The notes under the pieces were generated by a model. That model searched no databases and was not told the DNA's origin. It saw only the letters and a list, made by a program, of their open reading frames with translations. From the NCBI RefSeq assembly GCF_963662255.1, contig NC_085046.1, positions 25,501,620 through 25,565,619 of the forward strand: DNA of 64,000 nucleotides. Direction: 5' to 3'. Below, in pieces: positions 49,270 to 61,700 of the stretch (positions are counted from its first letter, which is position 1; the number at the start of each line of letters is the position of its first letter). Origin of the DNA: Cinclus cinclus. Lineage: Eukaryota > Chordata > Aves > Passeriformes > Cinclidae. Position numbers and translations under genes: made by a program.

Positions 49270-49990
49270 TAAAACATGTCTGGAACCTATTCTTAAAAAA
49301 TCCAATGATATGGATTTTGCGGTGTTTCCAGGCAATCTGTTCCGATGCTTTGCTCTCATCAAGTTAGAAAGTTTTTCTAATGTCTAGTCTAAAGTTTCCA
49401 CATTCTATTATTTCTTGTTCTAATCCCTGTGGACATGGAGAACAATTGATTCCAATTCCTCAGCAGGGTACTGTTCAAGTCTGTTATGACATTTCCTCTT
49501 AAGTGTTTCACTCTCCAAACTGAACAACTCTCGTTTTTTCAATCTTTACCTGCAGATCATTTTTTCCCAGTCCTCTAATCCACCTTGTTTCTCTCCCTTC
49601 CTTTGGACTTCAGCAAAAAGTTCACATCTCTTTTAAAGCAGAATGCCTAAAGGTGCAATACAGTACATTAGCTCCTTACTGATTCTGGAGTAACTACAGG
49701 CAAGTCTTACACATGATACTGCCCATATAACCTCTTGAAATAGTTTTTGCAGGGAGGTGAGACTGTTTATTTCTGTTCAGCTTGTGATCCCCCATAGACT
49801 ACAAACAATTTCCTACAGACTCATTTTCTACCTTCTATTTGTACAGTTGATTACTCTACATAACTGTAGCACTTTCACTTGTCCTTACAGAATTGCATCC
49901 TATTGATTTCAAACCACTTCTTCAAACCATTGAGTTCATTTTTAATAGTGAAAAATGAGGTCTCCTACCTCAAAGCCTCTCTGTTTTCGT
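49270..49990 (-). mobile_element. Old CR1-type LINE relic (ancient sauropsid subfamily)
   Basis: Plus-strand segments follow the reverse complement of an old CR1, as common in turtles, crocodilians and birds. In order they are CCTATTCTTAAAAAATCCAATG (about 49287), CAGGCAATCTGTTCCGATGC, GAAAGTTTTTCTAATGTCTAG, CTCCAAACTGAACAACTCT, CACTTGTCCTTACAGAATTG and CATCCTATTGATTTCAAACC (about 49899). Divergence is much higher than in the copies at 21.5 and 42.2 kb. The edges are approximate. Confidence 0.78.
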
Positions 49991-50296
49991 ATGGGAACAC
50001 AGGAAAGGATCTCAGATTTTCCTCTGCTTTTATTCTTATGGGGTGGCAAGGCACAGTGGCCACAACTCTACTGACATGAGCCTAAGCTTTGTGATAAGAA
50101 GAAATAAACATCTTTTATTATGGTGGAGCCTGAAGGTAAGACAAGTTTATCCTACTGGTAGCAAGTGTTTTCAAGTGCTTCACATAAAGTTCCATATTCC
50201 ATCACATGTATTAAAAAAAAAGAGGGAGAAAAATATACTCTTATTCCTCAGCAGGAGGACCTTTGTTTTAGGTACTGTATTCAAGTGAATCAATAA

Positions 50297-51013
50297 ATGA
50301 TTCCTCCTCCACTAAATTTGAAAACTAAACACAAGAAACTAGAAATAGAGGGAAGGGCTTTAGCAGGTAGTGGAAGGACGACAAACTGTATGTTCATTTT
50401 TTGGCACTTTCTAAGAAAGGTTTTAGTTGTGTTGATAAGAGAAATGGAATGCAAAAATATAAGGGAAGTGTACACTGAAGTGAGATTAAATGAAGGGGAC
50501 CCAGCATGCAAAGGGCAGTGTAGTGGGAATGAAGCTAAAAGGAGAAGATTCTGGGAGGAGATTATAGAAAAGAGTCAAAGACAAACCAAGAAATTCCAAA
50601 CTAAACTGTATAACATTGTCTACCAAGAGGTCCCCCTTTTGTCGCTGTCAAGTAACACACCTCTAGCTGAACAAATACTAGAATTTGTTTTTAGAGCCAT
50701 AGAGCAGGAAAGAAACATGCAAAGGTGTATGGGAAGGAATGTTTTGTCCAGATTCTGTGTGTGGATACGACGGTGTGTGTCTCGAGCACACCTCAGAAAA
50801 GTGCTAAGAGAAGAGGTGGCACCTTTGAAGCTACATTCCACACTGAGTGACGTGTCTGTCATTGTGCAGCAGCCCTTGACAAAAGAAATGCATCCTTGTA
50901 AACTGGAAGAGGATGATGACACAACTGTATTTTTTACCTGCTCCAAGGACACTGCCTTGCTGTGGTACTCTTCCATGCTGAGCTCAAAGCATACTCCTTC
51001 TGTGCACCTTTAA
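50297..51013 (+). other. Unexplained open reading frame, 238 codons
   Basis: An ATG directly after an in-frame TAA (50294-50296) opens 238 codons. I do not recognise the product. It begins MIPPPLNLKTKHKK and is basic and Lys/Arg-rich in the first half. It has a Cys/Arg-rich middle (CVWIRRCVSRAHLRK), an acidic patch EEDDD, and ends SSKHTPSVHL. No signal peptide, clear membrane span or known motif was seen. A 118-codon frame runs antisense inside it (50620-50976). It sits 300 bp past the old CR1 relic. It may be chance, a decayed retrocopy, or part of an old element outside CR1. Evidence for real coding is only its length in DNA of about 40% GC. Confidence 0.15.
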
Positions 51014-53859
51014 AATGCTTCACTTCAGAAAATTGCAGTCTATTTTCAGTTGCTGGCTGGTTCACTGTGAATTAAAATGGGGTGTTCAGAAGGGTGAAAT
51101 CAGAACCATTTATAATCCAAGTTCTTTCTTTGCTTTTTCATTTTTTCTTCTTCCCCTCTCTTCTCCCTGACATAATTGGGGCACATTAGCTTCACTGTCT
51201 CAGTTCATTAGGTCATTTCTGAAAATCGAAAATCACAGTTTTGTGTTTATTGGTGTCTTTTTATTTGTAGGAAATAATTTGCAGTGAAGCTACTTCTAAA
51301 TTTCCTACTGTGTAGAAGACTCCAGAGCTGTTTGCTTATACTTCATCAGAAGAACTGCTGGAAATAATAGCTCTGAGTTAGGGAATGATGTTGCCCAAGG
51401 ACTCTAGCTTTGATAATTAAAAATGCCAGTCCCTCATTATGCTGCAAACCCTCAGTTCTTGTGGACTGCAGAGGGTCCTCAGCTCTTTGTCTCACGACCT
51501 AATTCTGAAGTGGTGGAGTAAGCTTTTCAGAACACACATAAGGCAAGTTTATCTCTTCTGTAGTATCAAAAACCAGTGCAAGAACAGATGAATGGCATCT
51601 ATGGGATATCCAAAGGTAGTTTCTTTTAACTATATTTAATTGATAATGTCTCTTTAGTCTATGCTATTTATAACAGCTAACATCTGGTCTTTTGTTTACA
51701 ACTGACAGAAATTGAAAAGATTCAGAAACTGAAAATTTAAAAAGATGACCTGTGAAGAAAAGAACTTTCAGTTTACATAAGAGATGTTTTTATTGAATCT
51801 TTACATCACCTTTACAAAGGAAGGAAAAATTCAGGATTATCTCTACAGGAGAGAAACAAATATTTTAGAAGATTACTGGTAAATGGGAAATCTCTTCATC
51901 TTGACTTTCACAGTCTTTTTGTCTCAGCACCACTTCACTCTTTTCTTTCTTTTTCATTTCCTTCATCTTTTTTCCTATCAATAATATCCCTTCCCCCATT
52001 TTTCCAAATTGCATTTTAAAATGTCAGCCTTACCTACGGCAATAGTAAGCCAGTTCTTTCTATCTTTAATAGTGCTTTTGAGTCCAGAGGAGCTTTCCTT
52101 GCCCATTTTTCCTGCTTGTTTAAAGATAGTCCCAAAGACTCACCATGAGAGGCTGTAAGATGCTATCTGGCAAGGCTTGCAACTAGAGAAACTACTATGA
52201 AGTTTCAATGTGCAGGACATTTTTGCAGAATATTTGCTTTACATTCTAAAGTCAGCTGTTCACTTACTTCTAGGACTGACTACAGCCTGAGTGGGAACTG
52301 TGTTTGATTGTTAAATATGACTTTGAAGGTAAGCACTTTCATTAGGACTTCCATAATGGACTTGGAAATCTTTTAATCCAAAGTTTTGTTCCTAGAACGA
52401 TTAGCTGCCTGTGCTCTAGCCTGCCACAAGGGAAAATAATATGATAAATGGATGTGAATGGATAACCGTGCCAATACCACTTAAAATTCAGTTCCTCATC
52501 TGTGATGTTTTCAGAGAATACCAAACCATTTCTATAAGAGAAAAAAAAAAAAAAAAGCAAACCTTACAAAAAGAAAGATTTTGGAAAAATGATTTACACA
52601 TTTTGTGTACTCATTCATTGTCATTTGTTTTCTGTGGAACTGTTCTGTGTCAGCAGTTCAGACTAGAACTGGTGGTGACGTTGTTACTCCTCTAACACCA
52701 GGAGTTGGAGTTGTCAGTAAGAAATTCAGTTTTTAGTCTGCATAATTATTTTCCTGGATAGGTGATGGTTGGGAAGGTATGTGAAACAGATATGAAGATG
52801 GTTTGTTTGCTGGGATATCAGTATAGTTCTGGCAAGGCCCGAGAGACCCTTCTGGCCAGATTCTGAACTTTTAACTACGAATTTGACAGGGGGAAGGGAA
52901 ATTAATATTTTACAAATAAAAACTATATTATCAGGATAAAGATGCCCCTCTAAGCAACAGCTTCATGAAATGTACCCCAACTTACCAACTTGTGCAGCAC
53001 AGGATGAGTACTCAAAATTTCAGAATTGTAGTAGGAAAACACAAGTAAAGACAAGGAGTAAGAATGTACTTAGAAATTGTAGGAAGTTTTGCAGAATTAG
53101 TCCTCTACAGAAATCGATTTTTCCTTTTTCTAGCAGGGCAAAACTGCTACCCCAGAGAACTGAAAATATTTAGGGAAATTATATAAAGCAAGAGTAGGAG
53201 TAGCTGACAGGTGCTAAAGAGTATTCAGGTCAGACAAAGACATCAGCCAAAGACATCAGTCATACAAGATAAGGAAAATTACAATTGAACTGTGGGAGGA
53301 GGTGATACTCACAAAGGAGCATCCTGGAAACTTAACGGCATATCAAAACACAAAGCTAAATGAAAAGGCCAAATATTAAACAAAACTTATATGTCTTAGT
53401 GAAAGGCTAAAAAGGCTAGAAGGTGAACTTGATTTTTTGGTAATGTGGCTAGAAGCCTTCTGTAACCTGGAAGAATGAAAGATAGATTATTGATTATTCA
53501 TAATGAGTAGATTTAAGTCACCGAATAATTGAGTGGTGCACCTAAATTATTTTATATTCTTCAAAGAGGTACACTTTCTTAATACATGGAAATGCCTACC
53601 AAAAGTACTGTATGTATTTCACAGATTGTGACATTTATCTCATTACCAGTGTCCTGACCAAACTATTTTCCATGAAAAATCCTTAAGGAGATCAATAAGA
53701 TATAAGATATCAACTGGTTAAAGAATCCAAAAGGGGTGACTTTGAGTATCTGTCTCTAAGCTACAATAAATAAATAATACTCTTTTTGTAACTTACAAGA
53801 CAGTCCAGTTGGAAACAGCTGAAATGCCAGATGTGACATTGATATAATTAAACCCTTTG
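51014..53859. other. AT-rich intron, no gene seen
   Basis: Contains an A16 run (52541-52556). No recognised exon or transposon was found. Confidence 0.6.
52541..52556. repeat. Poly-A run (A16)
   Basis: Sixteen A in a row. Confidence 0.95.
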
Positions 53860-54030
53860 TATTAAGTGACCATGGAGTTGGAAGTACAGTATTGGAGGCT
53901 ACTTTGGACAGCTCACTATAAATCTCTGAAGTAATTTGCAAAGAGCAATAGTGTAACACAGAAAAAATAGAAAGATATAGTACCATTGCTTTATTAACTC
54001 CATACTCCAGCTGAAGCCATATACATAAAA
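53860..54030 (+). mobile_element. Possible ancient CR1 fragment
   Basis: GGACAGCTCACTATAAATCT (near 53908), the following AAAGAGCAATAGTG, the A-rich stretch with AGAAAGATATAGTACCATTG, and CTCCATACTCCAGCTGAAGC loosely follow an old sauropsid CR1 segment in the same order. That segment runs ACAGCTCACTGAAA, AAAGCAAATAGAATG, GAGAATATC, and CATGGTACGCCCACATCTTG. Similarity is weak and could be chance. Confidence 0.35.
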
Positions 54031-55328
54031 ATGAGAAGAGGCCAACAGGTACATGGCAAAAACATAGACGCATGAAGCAATTTTGATCTGAAGAAAGAGA
54101 TGAAGTGATGAATTTTAGAAAAGAAAAAAAGACACAATGAAGCTATACAAGATAGTGAATATTAATAAGAAGTTAAATATGAAGCTTCTATTTACTTTCT
54201 GAAGATTTAATCAAAAAGGGACTTTGAAATTGAAAGCCTCTGCAATTAAAACTGATAAATGGAAATACATTTAAAGATAATACTTAATTAACCTGTGGCA
54301 TTTATGTAGACAACGCAAATATCCTCAGGCCATTAAATAGGAAACAACAAACAAAAAAATAATCAGTAACTTAAGCCTTCAGATCTCAGCATGTTTTCCA
54401 ACCTGTAAAAAAATGTCTATGAACAGGTTATTTTAAAAAACCCCCACTTATTAGTTTGGTTTTTCCACTTTCTCTCATGCACTGGTTACTGTCTAGGTTA
54501 CCAGATCATCTGTGAGTCATTTGTTTTAGAAAAGAGGTGAAAAGGTAGGTGCAAAAATATCCCTTGCAAAAGTGCCAGTAAGTACTTTGACTTCCCAGAT
54601 GCTCTCTGAAATTTCAGATTTCAAATCTTGTAGATGGAATATTTTTAAAACCCTTCTAAAATATCACAGGAGAATTAACATGTATTTTCATATAATTTTC
54701 TTTATTTAGAAAAAGGAAATAATTTTCTGTCCCAAAGTAAGGGACTGTAACAATAGGTAGTAGTAGGCTTGTACCTATCTTCATCATTTGTGTAAGTGGG
54801 TGAGGGATGGAATGAAAACAGAAAATTTTATGTGTATTTTGTTATTTTTTTGGGAAAAGGGCCAACATGACAAAGAAAGGAAGTGACGGCCCTGAGCCAT
54901 CATTTGAGCATTGTGTGAGATTTTGAGGTTGCAGCTCCTGATTAGGATGTCTTGCTGGGCTGGTGTGGTTGAAGCATACCAATAAGAGGCAGGAAGGTGA
55001 TGTGATTAGTATCTTATCTGTCTGTCCTTGAATCCCCCATGCTTGTGACCTTGTCTGCATTCATATAGACTGCCTGGGAAAGTGTGTGATTACAGAAAAC
55101 TCCATCAGGAAGCAGACTCATTTCAAGTGCAACACCAGGACATTCTAGCTACTCTGCTTTTGTACCCTATGATGAATTCCCTGGTAATCTCTTTTCAGGT
55201 TACCTGCTGGCAATGGCTTATTTGCATACCTCTTAAGGGCTTTTAGGGTTAAGACTGCGTTTTAAATAAATTGTTTTAAAAGACCATGTTAATTTTCCAT
55301 ATCCAAAACCAGATTGTCTTTTTCATGG

Positions 55329-55330
<2 letters not shown>

Positions 55331-55359
<29 letters not shown>

Positions 55360-55360
55360 G
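55331..55360. repeat. (TA)n microsatellite
   Basis: About ten TA units with one TG interruption near the end. Confidence 0.9.
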
Positions 55361-57982
55361 GGGTTCTTACAGATTTGCTTCACACTCTGAAAACTTATTT
55401 CAGAAATCACACATAATGCATCTTAAAATCAAATCAATGTAGTTCATCATTTGGCTGTGTGAGGGTACTCAGAGGATGAGGAAAATAGAGGAGCTCATGC
55501 TCACCTCAGGCATTGTGGAGTGGCAAGCACTGGGATCTACTATCAGCTCATACCTGGGTATGAACTACCTGGAGGTGGGGAAGCCTTAGTTGTTCCTCAG
55601 ACAGAACCAGTTTACAAACTGTAACTGACAGGAGATATGTGTGGGGAGGGAGGAGAGGGCAGACAGTAATCTGCATATGCTGAAAACTGTCATCCCTTAG
55701 ATGGAAAAGGGAGCTGAGATTCTTAGGCAACACTGTAGTGGAAATAAAGTAGCCAAGATTTTCCCATCCACTGACAAGGAGAGGAAATTCTCAGTTATTT
55801 ATTAGCAGAGAGAGTATTTTTCTTATGAAAGCATTTTTTTCAGTGCATTCTCTGCATGTTTTCAATACCTATAATTACATGTCCCTGCTCTAAGCAGCTA
55901 ATGATTTACTTTCACACAGGCTACTCTAAGAGGGACAACAAAAGAGTGGGATGGGGAGCATCAGGGCAGTAAGGCTAGGAAGACTATGTAGACATGATAT
56001 GGACGCAGCATGGAGAAAGGCTTATTTTGCATTTGCATCCGTTTCGTGACAGCTCCACATTGCTAAGCTAACATAAAGAGGCCTCATGTAAATGAATCAA
56101 GCCTCCCTGGGTAAGTGATTGAATGGATTTTAGTGGACACACATTCTTGTAGCAATTATGGTAGAGCGGTTTTAAACAGTGGTTGGAATCTGAAATCATA
56201 TTGGAATTTGAAATGAAACTGCCTAGTTTGATATTAGCATGGGAAGCATGGTTGCCAAAGGGATTCCCCTGAACCTGTTTGAGCCTACCACAACAATTCA
56301 CAACCAGTGATCCTCCAAGATGACTGATGGCTTCTGTAAAACCATTAGCTTCATGATGTTTCTGTTACCTTGGATGTTTTGTGGGAAAAAAGCAGAAGTC
56401 TGCTGTGTAGAAAAGGGATATATTTCCAGATTTCCAAAACATCTGTTGACATTATATATGCTGAGTAATTTCATTTCAAATTGTCATATTTTTCAACATA
56501 GGACATCTGTGCTGGGAGACAGTATCTATAAAGTGCAAACAAAGGTGGAATTAGATGTACAATAAATATGCTTAGACAAATACTTTTTTTTGGTAGAGAA
56601 GCAAACGCGCAGTGTAACACTTTTATCAGCTATTCTCTTTTGTTAGGGAATGCTTTCTCCATTCAACAGTGCAGCAAGACACCAATATATAGGTTATGTG
56701 TCCCAAACAATTCTGAGACTATCCATGTAAACAGGTTTGTTATAAAAGCCCTAGCTTCTAAATTCCTTTGGTACTTGACCTTTGCTGAGCAAGTTGAATT
56801 CATAATGCTGAAGCTCCCCACACACACAGGATGAGTCAGGTTTGGCACCTAGTCTGGGAGTCCCAAAAGCTCATGTGTCAAATTTACTCAGTAAGTTAGC
56901 ACCAAAAAAAGGGCTATGTTCCTGTATCAAGCCGGGAATCTGAGCTTGGAGTTGCCATGTGTCTTTGTGAGGCAAAATGTTGACCTCTCTTTTACAGGAT
57001 GGTACCTTATAAATTGTGCAGTTTATGGAGTTATGAGAGTTATGCAGTTATGGAGTCATGAGAGCTCTCACTTACATTATCCTAATGAGTTTTGCATTCT
57101 AGGCAGTGCTTTCATCACCACCTTTTTGGATCAAAGTACTCTATGCCCCTTCTGTTGAAGCTAGGCTCCGGCTTTTGAGGCACGTGCTTCAAACACTGCT
57201 GCAATGTAAAAATTGAGTACCATTCATACCTGCCACAGTTTTTCACACAAAGCAGTCTGAGTTAAGTTTGGTCACAAAATGGCTAGAAATCTAGGCTCCT
57301 CTGAGGTCTCAGACATCAGTGAATCTTTCTGAATTGTTAATGAAGGGTGATTTATCTAGACAGCCAGCTAGGTAAAAAGAAAGATGCCAGAGTTTCCTCA
57401 GTAATACATCTATAATTATTAGGGAGACATAACCCTGACAACTAAGGGGGTTAGATAGGGTTTTCTTCAATTGCTTTCCTGATTTTAGTTAGTCAAATTT
57501 TAGCTGTGCTGTATTTTGAGTTTGAAGAAAATTTGTCCATGCTCCATGTTCCAGCTATCACATAGTGTCTCAGGAAAGACACATGACAAGGGAGTGTGAA
57601 TGCAGAGTTATGAGAGACCTAGGTAGAACTGAGAGTTTTTCTGCATCTGTCCTGCTGCTCTGGCTCTGTCCCAGTGTTGTGCAAGAATGATGGAAACAAT
57701 GAATTGTGGAGAAGGGCCAGAGCGTGAGGGAGGTTGCACTACACAGAGACTGTAGAGTTTTAGAGAGCTTGTTTTATGAGTCTTGCTGTCAAAAATAAAT
57801 ACTGGGTTGATGGAGCCTCTTCTACTAGCCAAGAGTACTGCTTGATGCATTCCCACTTTTCCTTCAGCAGCAGCTTGAATTTCAAGGGCTTTGCTGTCAA
57901 AAAAGTAAATAGGTAATGAACAGTTTTATTCCTTAGAGATTGTTCATTTCTAATGGAATTTCTAAGTGAATTTCATCACAGG

Positions 57983-58010
57983 TTTTTTTTTTTTTGGTTT
58001 TTTTTTTTTG
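57983..58010. repeat. T-rich tract
   Basis: Two long T runs separated by GG. Confidence 0.9.
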
Positions 58011-61000
58011 GTATTTATTTGAATTACTAGAGTAATTTTGAAAATTGGTATCTTTATCTATTGAGAGATAGAGTTCACAAGGTCATTTGTCTTGTGCCTC
58101 TTAAATAGTCATATCTCTTTCTTTCCCTTCCCTCAAATTTTCACTATATCTGTGAGATGACACCTCAGTCTCTAAGACAATTAAAGCTGCTTTCAGATCT
58201 AAATGTTTGAACCCTACAAAATTCATGCCTACAATAGGCATTAATTTGTTTATTTTACTTCAAAGACTCTGTCAGATCCTTCAAAACAGGATCTTCATAG
58301 ATTCATTCGCCATCTATGGAATGTACCCAGACCATGGTAGTCCGGGGTTCAAAACTTTGCTTACTGTTGTTTCTCAAACATGCATCCTTTGCCTCTTCAC
58401 AAAATTCCTTTGTTCTGTGGAAGAACAGCCAAAAAGTAGGCAGATGTTCAGACTCATGGTGATTATTTCCTCTTGTAGACTTGAAATATTAGCTCTTGAA
58501 ATATTTCCTCCATGAAACAGCTTTTGCTTTCCTTGTCTCCTTTTTTATTTTTTTTAAAAATTGTTGTCACTAGCCTATTTCTCTGTTGTAAATACAATTG
58601 CCTTCTGGAAGCAGAAAAAAAATCTGAAGAAATGTAACAGGATCTTGTTACATGAACTGTTTTACAACTCCTCAAGAGAGGGAGGCTTGGTGACTTAGAT
58701 GTGGTATGAATAGCTTGGAGAAGTGGTGTTTCTCATCTGAAGTACCTGTACAGCTACAAGTGTTTTGTTAACTTGGGCTATAAAGAAGCCTTGTCACTTG
58801 TAGCCAGAGAAAGTTTGGCAAAAGTTATATCTACCTTGGCTAGAGAGTATAAATGTCACAGAGTGGGCTTTAAGTTTGCTGTTGTTGCTGCATAAAAACA
58901 TCTATATTCAAGATGTGTTCTATTATCTGCACTTAGACTCATCCTTGAAAATATATGTTATCATAGCTCTGTGGTGTGCTGTATGTCAGTTTTATTAATG
59001 ATGAAAAAATGCCCTTGATACAGCATTTGTTCCAATTTGCTTAGGTATCAAATCAGTTTGGAAACTTATGTTCCAGATTTGGCGTAAATATATCTGCAGA
59101 TATTATAGAAATGATCCTGAACTTGTAGTTCCCAGGATAGTTTGTAATGCATTCTCAAACAAAATCTGGTTAAGAAGCAACATTTATTTGATATAGCAAA
59201 GACTTCCATGCATCTTTCACTGTTTTATGCTACTCATTGATAGTGTGAAATATATTATTGATTGCTACAAGGTATTCTGGTAGAGTACTGTGCAAATATT
59301 GAAAGTTACAGATTCATTATGTTACTGTGCAGTAGATTTACTCTTGGCATAATATCTACTAATCATATATTATTTGGAAGAGAAACATTAGTTTATGAGT
59401 GTGAAATAAGATATGGCTTTAGAAGAATGCACATAAATCTTTATATGGAAGATATTAAGTATTGGTATGAAAAGGACCTCTTTTCATGCATTCTGGAGAA
59501 ATGATGTTTATCAAGGATTATTAAAGTTGAAAAATCAACCCTTCAGACTAGTAGGAAATACCAGATTGTGCATATGCTTCCAAAGACCTTCAGTCTTTAT
59601 TATATGTTTCAATAAATTGTGGTAGAATATGCTGATACATTGTAGATGGTCTTCAGTTTGAAATATCTTTATTGAGATGGCAAAATACACCATACTCAAA
59701 GAAAAATGATAATTCAAATTTTAAAACTCACCGCATATAAAAATATCCTGGATTGACCTTCAGAGTTGTTTCAGTGGTTACAAAAGCTGCCTGTGGGTTT
59801 GGAGACCATGTCAAAATTAATGACACTCAATTGTAAATGTTTCATTGCTAAACATTTTTTTTTGCACTTTCCTTTTATTCTTTAGTAAGGAAAAAGTGAA
59901 CTGTTCAGTGTAGAAAGAGGCAACTAGCTTTCTTAGATCCACTGGAAATCTACTGGAAGAAACAAGCCAGTTTTGAAGATTGCTGTTGGGGAACTAAGTT
60001 TGCTAACACTAATCCAAAATTATTATACTAAAACTTTTGGCAAATTGACTATATTTACAGCTGTGTTTTTTCACTTGTCATGACACATTGAGACAGAAAT
60101 AAAATTTTCAGTAATGGATGAGTCAAACTTGATCTGAATAAAATAAAATATTTTTTTAAACATAAAAATCTTTTATGAGAAAATGATTTCAGATGTATAA
60201 ATAACTGATTTTAAAAAAAGGGAGACCAGAATTATTATTGCACATGAGAATCTTTACTACCCATCAGAATAATGAAGCAAATGAACTTCAGGTGCTGGAG
60301 GTCTTATAATATGCTCTCTAGAAATAGTAACTTATTAGTAAAGTAATAAACAAATTTCATATATACAACAAGGTGATTTCCTGTTGTGAAATTTCATGGT
60401 AAGCAGGAAACCGACTTTTGCAATGATATGCTCATGAAGACCACAGCACCTTCATGCAAATATAAACCCTTCATGTAATTAAGATAGTAAAACTTGCTGT
60501 CTAGTACTTTTAGGATTTAGCATTAAGCATTTTGAAGTTTCAGCATACTATCACTAGAAATTATTTTTGGCTTCACAAGTTATTCTTTAAAGCTTGTTAA
60601 GATGAAATCCTCTTTCCCTTCATGCCTAAAAATAAGCATAGGAACTCCAGTTTCCTGGAGGTTGTGACGAATGAGTGAAATCCTCATAAAATCAGAGTTA
60701 GTTATAAGAAATCTCAGACTTGATACAATTTTTGGGTACAAGGATTGCTAAGAATTTTGAATGCCAAAGACATTCAGGGCTTAGCTGCATTTCCTTATGC
60801 TACATGAATAGTGGTGTTTATTCTTTATAAGGTGAAATTACCGTGCTTTGTCCAGTGGGCTTTGCTCTGACAATAGCTATTATAGAGAAGACCCAGGCAT
60901 TTCCATCCTCTCAGGAGGCATGCAGTGCCTGGATAATAACAAAATGTATGTGGCTTTGCTCCATGTAGTGGTTAGGGAACAGTCAACAGAAATCTCATGC

Positions 61001-61679
61001 AGAGATGGAAGTGAGAGTCGTGTGTACTTAGAGTGGTTCTCGTAGGGTCTCTGTTTATCGTGGCAGAGGGAACGAGGGCTTTAGGGCCTGGGGGAAAATG
61101 TGGCAAATAAAGATCTGGCAGTTAACCTCCTGACAGTGAGGGAGTATATAGGGAGCAGTTGCTATGGAGGACTTAATCATAAGCTTCCAAAAGAGTGTAG
61201 CAGGGATGCTGAAAGAAGGCTGATGTGTTTGGAAGGATTCACAGTCTAAAAATGGTGGTTAGAAATTATTACAAAAAGGAAAACAACTGAAATGTATGTC
61301 TTCTTCAGTGGGTTACTGAACCTATAGATAATGATGTGGCCAAAAATGCTGTTTACTGCATTCCTGATAAGCTTCCAGTGGCGTATCAGAAGTAAGATAA
61401 TCTATGATATCACAAGACATTGCTAGCATACTTGAGTCAAAATGAAACAACTTTCTTGGCAAAGTCAGGATGAGAAAATGTTAAGAGGCAAAACATTTTG
61501 GCAAATCTGATCCAGGTTATGGTAGAATCTACATTATAATAAACCTCATAAAGTCAGCATATATAAACAAGCTGAGAAAAATCCAATTTTAAAAAAAGGT
61601 TGAAATATCTGAATAATCATTTTGATAGAATAAATATGTGCAAGGTATCATTTATTATTGGATTGTCTAAACATATTTA

Positions 61680-61700
61680 CATATATATATATATATATAC
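61680..61700. repeat. (TA)n microsatellite
   Basis: About ten TA units. Confidence 0.9.
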
